Positions 13,184-15,552 of a stretch of 15,552 bases of DNA are shown here, in pieces; the stretch's first letter is position 1, and every line of letters begins with the position of its first letter. The position numbers and the translations under genes are program-made. Source of the stretch: Nitrospirota bacterium. Lineage in GTDB: Bacteria > Nitrospirota > Nitrospiria > Nitrospirales > UBA8639. Where the stretch lies: NCBI GenBank assembly GCA_003233615.1, contig QIMB01000354.1:1-15552 (forward strand). Direction: 5' to 3'. The notes below the pieces were generated by a model. That model made no database searches. It saw only the letters and a list, made by a program, of their open reading frames with translations, and was not told where the DNA came from.

Positions 13184-14470
13184 TCACATTCGCTGACATT
13201 GCTCCTCCACTAGTTCCCCGGCACCTGAATTGCTGCCTCCGGAGGTCATGAGGTTGTCGTTGTTCCCGGTGAAATGAGATCCGTCGTCGAGCAAAACGTG
13301 GCCAATTTCGTGAGGCAAAACCCACCCTGGTGCTGCATTGGACATCACAACGCCATTGCTAAGCGTTGGAAAACCGCTTGTCCAAAAGGCTTCGGCCAAG
13401 TTCCCGCTAGATAAAGATGGCGCATAATAGATATGAAGGGCATCACCACCGGGTTGGTAAGCTAACATCTCGATTTCCTCAGCCGTTGCATTCCCCGGAG
13501 ATGGGTATTCATTAAGAACCCCAAGTGGATTGAGACGATCCTGTAGGTCTGTTTGCCAGGACTCACTACCCACGACATTCAATGTGATACCGCATTGACA
13601 AAGAATCGGATTGGCATTTGCCACATCTGCCGTAATATCGCCTGTCGCTCCAGGGAGATTTACGCCATAAACATTCACCGTTTTTATTGAGGTACATGGC
13701 AAGCGAGCAGGCTGAATGCGAGAAGAAGGCGCCCCCTGAGAGAGGCTTAATCTACTTTTTTCCCTGGGTGTCGATCCTGTTTGCTGGATGACATGTGTTA
13801 ACTCATGGGCCATGAGGTTTTTGTCTTCTCCTGAGGTTCCTTTTCCAAGCCAGATATGATTGCCGGACGTAAAGGCCTTGGCGCGGATCTGCGCGGCGGA
13901 TTGTTGTGCAGCATGGTCATTGTGAATTCGGACTTGTCCAAAACTTGTGCCAAAGCGCGTTTCCATAAAGTCACGTGTGGAGGGGGAAAGGCCTTGTCCC
14001 CCTCCTTGCGAAAGCTGAAAATCCGGGCCGGGATCGAAACCAAAATCGCTCTGAACCGAAACCCTCTGTATTTTGGGCTTAATCAACTCCTCTTCTTCCT
14101 CATCGGCCTGTGCCATCACGTCTGGCATCCGCATAATTTGATCCGCAACGCGGTCAGCCTCTTGTTCATAAGTGTCGTTTGCTGGTCCGACTGTGAGTTT
14201 TGGCTGCACGAAGCTTCTTTCGTCCTCTGGTTTTGCGCTGCATCCGGCACAGCTCCCGCCGCAAGCACATTTTCGCTGGATCAGGGGACGGCCAATATTG
14301 CGATCTGAAAGTGTCTGGATGTTGCGATTCCCTAGATTTCTTTGTGCTAAAACCAGGGAATTGGGTTTTGAGCCAAGAGGACTGTTTCCTGTAGCTTTCA
14401 ATTTGGGTTTGTTTGAAGGCTGCAACCCATCGGCTTGTCCCTGTTTATTTTCTATTTTGGAGGTCATCAT
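13184..14470 (-). CDS. DUF4157/eCIS_core protein with C-terminal HEXXH metallopeptidase-like domain
   Basis: This is a 428-residue probable cargo protein. The leader (1-66) is basic and unstructured, with LAQRNLGNRNIQTL (41-54) and PLIQR (62-66). A Cys cluster, KCACGGSCAGC (67-77), and a Glu-rich linker follow. The eCIS_core domain spans about 95-232: TYEQEADRVADQIMRMP, FGTSFGQVRIHND, and AHELTHVIQQ (221-230) with the HELTH zinc-type motif. After a Pro/Ser linker, residues 262-428 form another domain with PHEIGHVLLDDGSH (386-399), giving H-E-x-x-H-x7-H, and DNLMTSGG (405-412), resembling a metzincin Met-turn. Two HEXXH motifs in one chain suggest autoprocessing plus a toxic protease, as an inference. 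Start: first of two ATGs, with AAGGAG (14479-14484) 8 nt upstream. It lies 2 nt after the ATPase stop. Confidence 0.85.
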   Translation of the reverse strand: MMTSKIENKQGQADGLQPSNKPKLKATGNSPLGSKPNSLVLAQRNLGNRNIQTLSDRNIGRPLIQRKCACGGSCAGCSAKPEDERSFVQPKLTVGPANDTYEQEADRVADQIMRMPDVMAQADEEEEELIKPKIQRVSVQSDFGFDPGPDFQLSQGGGQGLSPSTRDFMETRFGTSFGQVRIHNDHAAQQSAAQIRAKAFTSGNHIWLGKGTSGEDKNLMAHELTHVIQQTGSTPREKSRLSLSQGAPSSRIQPARLPCTSIKTVNVYGVNLPGATGDITADVANANPILCQCGITLNVVGSESWQTDLQDRLNPLGVLNEYPSPGNATAEEIEMLAYQPGGDALHIYYAPSLSSGNLAEAFWTSGFPTLSNGVVMSNAAPGWVLPHEIGHVLLDDGSHFTGNNDNLMTSGGSNSGAGELVEEQCQRM

Positions 14471-14472
14471 GA

Positions 14473-15552
14473 TTACAACTCCTTAGATTCTGATGTTTTG
14501 ATCGGGGCAACTTTTTTAAACAAGCGATTTTCATCCCACATCTTTCCAATCTTTTCGTATTCTCGTTTTATGCCGTGCATGAGATGCCTCATGCTGATTG
14601 GACTTCCTTCTTCTGCCGCACAAAATGCGGCATTCAAAACAATATTTTTGATGTTGCCCCCGGCGACTTGCACGCGGTTTGCTAAAAAATCAAAGTCGAT
14701 GTCATCACTCAATGGTGCGGTTTTGGGGAAGTGTGCTTTCCAAATTTTAAGACGACTGTCGACGTCTGGAAAAGGAAATTCAATAATAAAACGAATGCGC
14801 CGTGTAAAGGCCTCGTCCATGTTGTCCCGCAGGTTGGTCGCAAGCATGACGACGCCTTCGTATTCCTCCATTTTTTGTAGTAGGTAGCTGGTTTCGATAT
14901 TGGCGTAGCGGTCGTGGGCATCCGAAACTTCGGTTCGTTTTCCAAAGAGGGCGTCTGCTTCATCAAAAAAGAGGATGGCGTTGCTCGTTTGTGCTTCTTG
15001 AAAGATTTTGGAGAGATTTTTTTCAGTCAGTTTCCCCAATGTATTTACTGACAATACTTGAGAGGTCTATTTTATAGAGATCCAGTTGCAGGGCATTTGC
15101 GATGACTTCTGCGGCCATGGTCTTTCCCGTGCCAGGAGGGCCTGAGAATAGGATGCTCAAACCCTTACCATGGGAAAGCTTGTTCGCAAACCCCCAGTCT
15201 TCAAAAACACGGGTGCGATGTTTGACTTGCTGACAGACTTCTTTTAATTGCGTGCATTTGTCTTCGGGCAGGACAATATCCTGCCAACCGTAACGGGGTG
15301 AAATTTTGAGGGCAAGTGCCTGAAGTTTTTGATTCGATTGTTTACGGCAGGCAGCATAAAGGGCCTTTAGGCCGATCCCTTGTCCGCTGGCATAACTTGC
15401 TTCTGTGACTGTAGATTGCACGGCATCCTGAATTTTTCCCGGTGTCAGTTGAAATTGCCTGGCCAATTCCTCCGCCCATTGTGTTGCGGTATCGCATTTT
15501 AAGGTCTTGAGTGCGGATTCCCAGACTTGTTTTCGAATGGCCGCACTCGGAA
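14473..15552 (-). pseudogene. AAA+ ATPase (Afp15-like), frameshifted by a 4-bp duplication, 5' end outside window
   Basis: This is the C-terminal portion of the AAA+ ATPase found in eCIS clusters. The frame is open from the window edge (PSAAIRKQVWESALKTLKCD). Walker A, GPPGTGKT, is encoded at 15119-15142. The frame then reads SKYIGETD and stops at TGA (15023-15025). In the next frame it continues EKNLSKIFQEAQTSNAILFF with Walker B FFDEADALFGK, sensor-1 VVMLATN and arginine-finger-like FTRRIRF, ending at TAA 14473-14475. Family members read 'GETEKNL' here. The sequence has ACTG twice in tandem (15024-15031), and deleting one copy restores it exactly. Without repair, Walker A and Walker B are on separate polypeptides, so ATPase activity should be lost. 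This ATPase is thought to act in particle assembly or disassembly. It could also be a sequencing error. Confidence 0.85.
15024..15031 (-). repeat. 4-bp tandem duplication (ACTG)x2 causing the ATPase frameshift
   Basis: On the minus strand ACTGACTG is followed by seven A's. One ACTG copy is sufficient for the conserved reading G-E-T-E-K-N-L. The second copy introduces the in-frame TGA at 15023-15025. Confidence 0.85.

Noticed and set aside
13856..14308. Plus-strand reading frame of 150 codons opposite the DUF4157 gene
   Set aside because: The minus strand carries the diagnostic eCIS_core motifs here; the plus-strand frame is a shadow.
15015..15035. Programmed ribosomal frameshifting in the ATPase at the A7 run
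   Set aside because: The TGA lies before the A7 run, so a -1 slip on it is not reached in the first frame. A +1 slip at GAC-TGA would need poor re-pairing. The exact (ACTG)x2 duplication is a simpler explanation.
1..15552. Type VI secretion system or complete prophage instead of eCIS
   Set aside because: No TssJLM membrane complex, capsid, portal or terminase genes are present. The AAA+ ATPase, CIS-tube adaptor, eCIS_core and DUF6519 proteins point to eCIS. The sheath and tube genes that would settle it fully lie outside the window.
1..15552. CRISPR arrays, tRNA or rRNA genes, insertion sequences
   Set aside because: No regularly spaced repeats, cloverleaf-like segments, transposase motifs or terminal inverted repeats were seen on either strand.

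Overview
This window carries the downstream half of an extracellular contractile injection system (eCIS; the Afp / PVC / MAC type of phage-tail-like particle). It lies almost entirely on the minus strand, so the operon reads from right to left. The right edge cuts the system: the inner tube, sheath, cap and terminator genes would lie beyond base 15552 and are not in view. No ribosomal, tRNA or taxonomic marker gene is present, so I cannot name the organism. The nearly balanced base composition, the frequent GTG/TTG starts and the NHL-like repeat protein at the left edge would fit an environmental bacterium, but that is inference.

Layout in transcription order (minus strand). (1) 15552-14473: Afp15-like AAA+ ATPase, cut by the window edge and broken by a 4-bp tandem duplication between Walker A and Walker B. 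(2) 14470-13184: DUF4157/eCIS_core protein with a second, C-terminal HEXXH metallopeptidase-like domain, a likely cargo protein. (3) 13135-9193: tube-to-baseplate genes, namely a CIS-tube/Afp7-like adaptor, a LysM-like protein, a spike split into gpD-like hub and gpV-like OB-fold proteins, a small conserved protein, and a gp25 homologue. (4) 9180-5039: baseplate wedge, a gpJ/gp6-like protein followed by a tail-protein-I (Afp12-like) protein that carries a large Trp-rich propeller-like region. (5) 5035-1873: a target-recognition cassette, consisting of a short fibre-like protein, a DUF6519 fibre-like protein, a small helical protein, and a longer paralogue of the first one with a helix-hairpin-helix-like extension. 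(6) 1770-838: a second probable cargo protein, which shares the leader motif of the DUF4157 protein but lacks DUF4157 and has a His/Cys pattern like that of clan CD cysteine peptidases. (7) On the plus strand, converging on the cluster, 1-810 is the tail end of an NHL/beta-propeller repeat protein damaged by a 28-bp tandem duplication and a 1-base insertion.

The genes are tightly packed. Several TAG stop codons lie inside the Shine-Dalgarno sequence of the next gene, which suggests one translationally coupled operon. The only sizeable gap (102 nt) lies before the last cargo gene and holds a perfect 16-bp palindrome. The expected logic is that hub, spike and wedge proteins assemble the baseplate, the fibre cassette binds the target cell, the ATPase helps assembly or disassembly, and the two proteins with the LGN...LIQR leader are loaded as payload. 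The most novel items are the payload candidate at 838-1770, the double-metalloprotease DUF4157 protein, and the fibre paralogue with the HhH-like tail.
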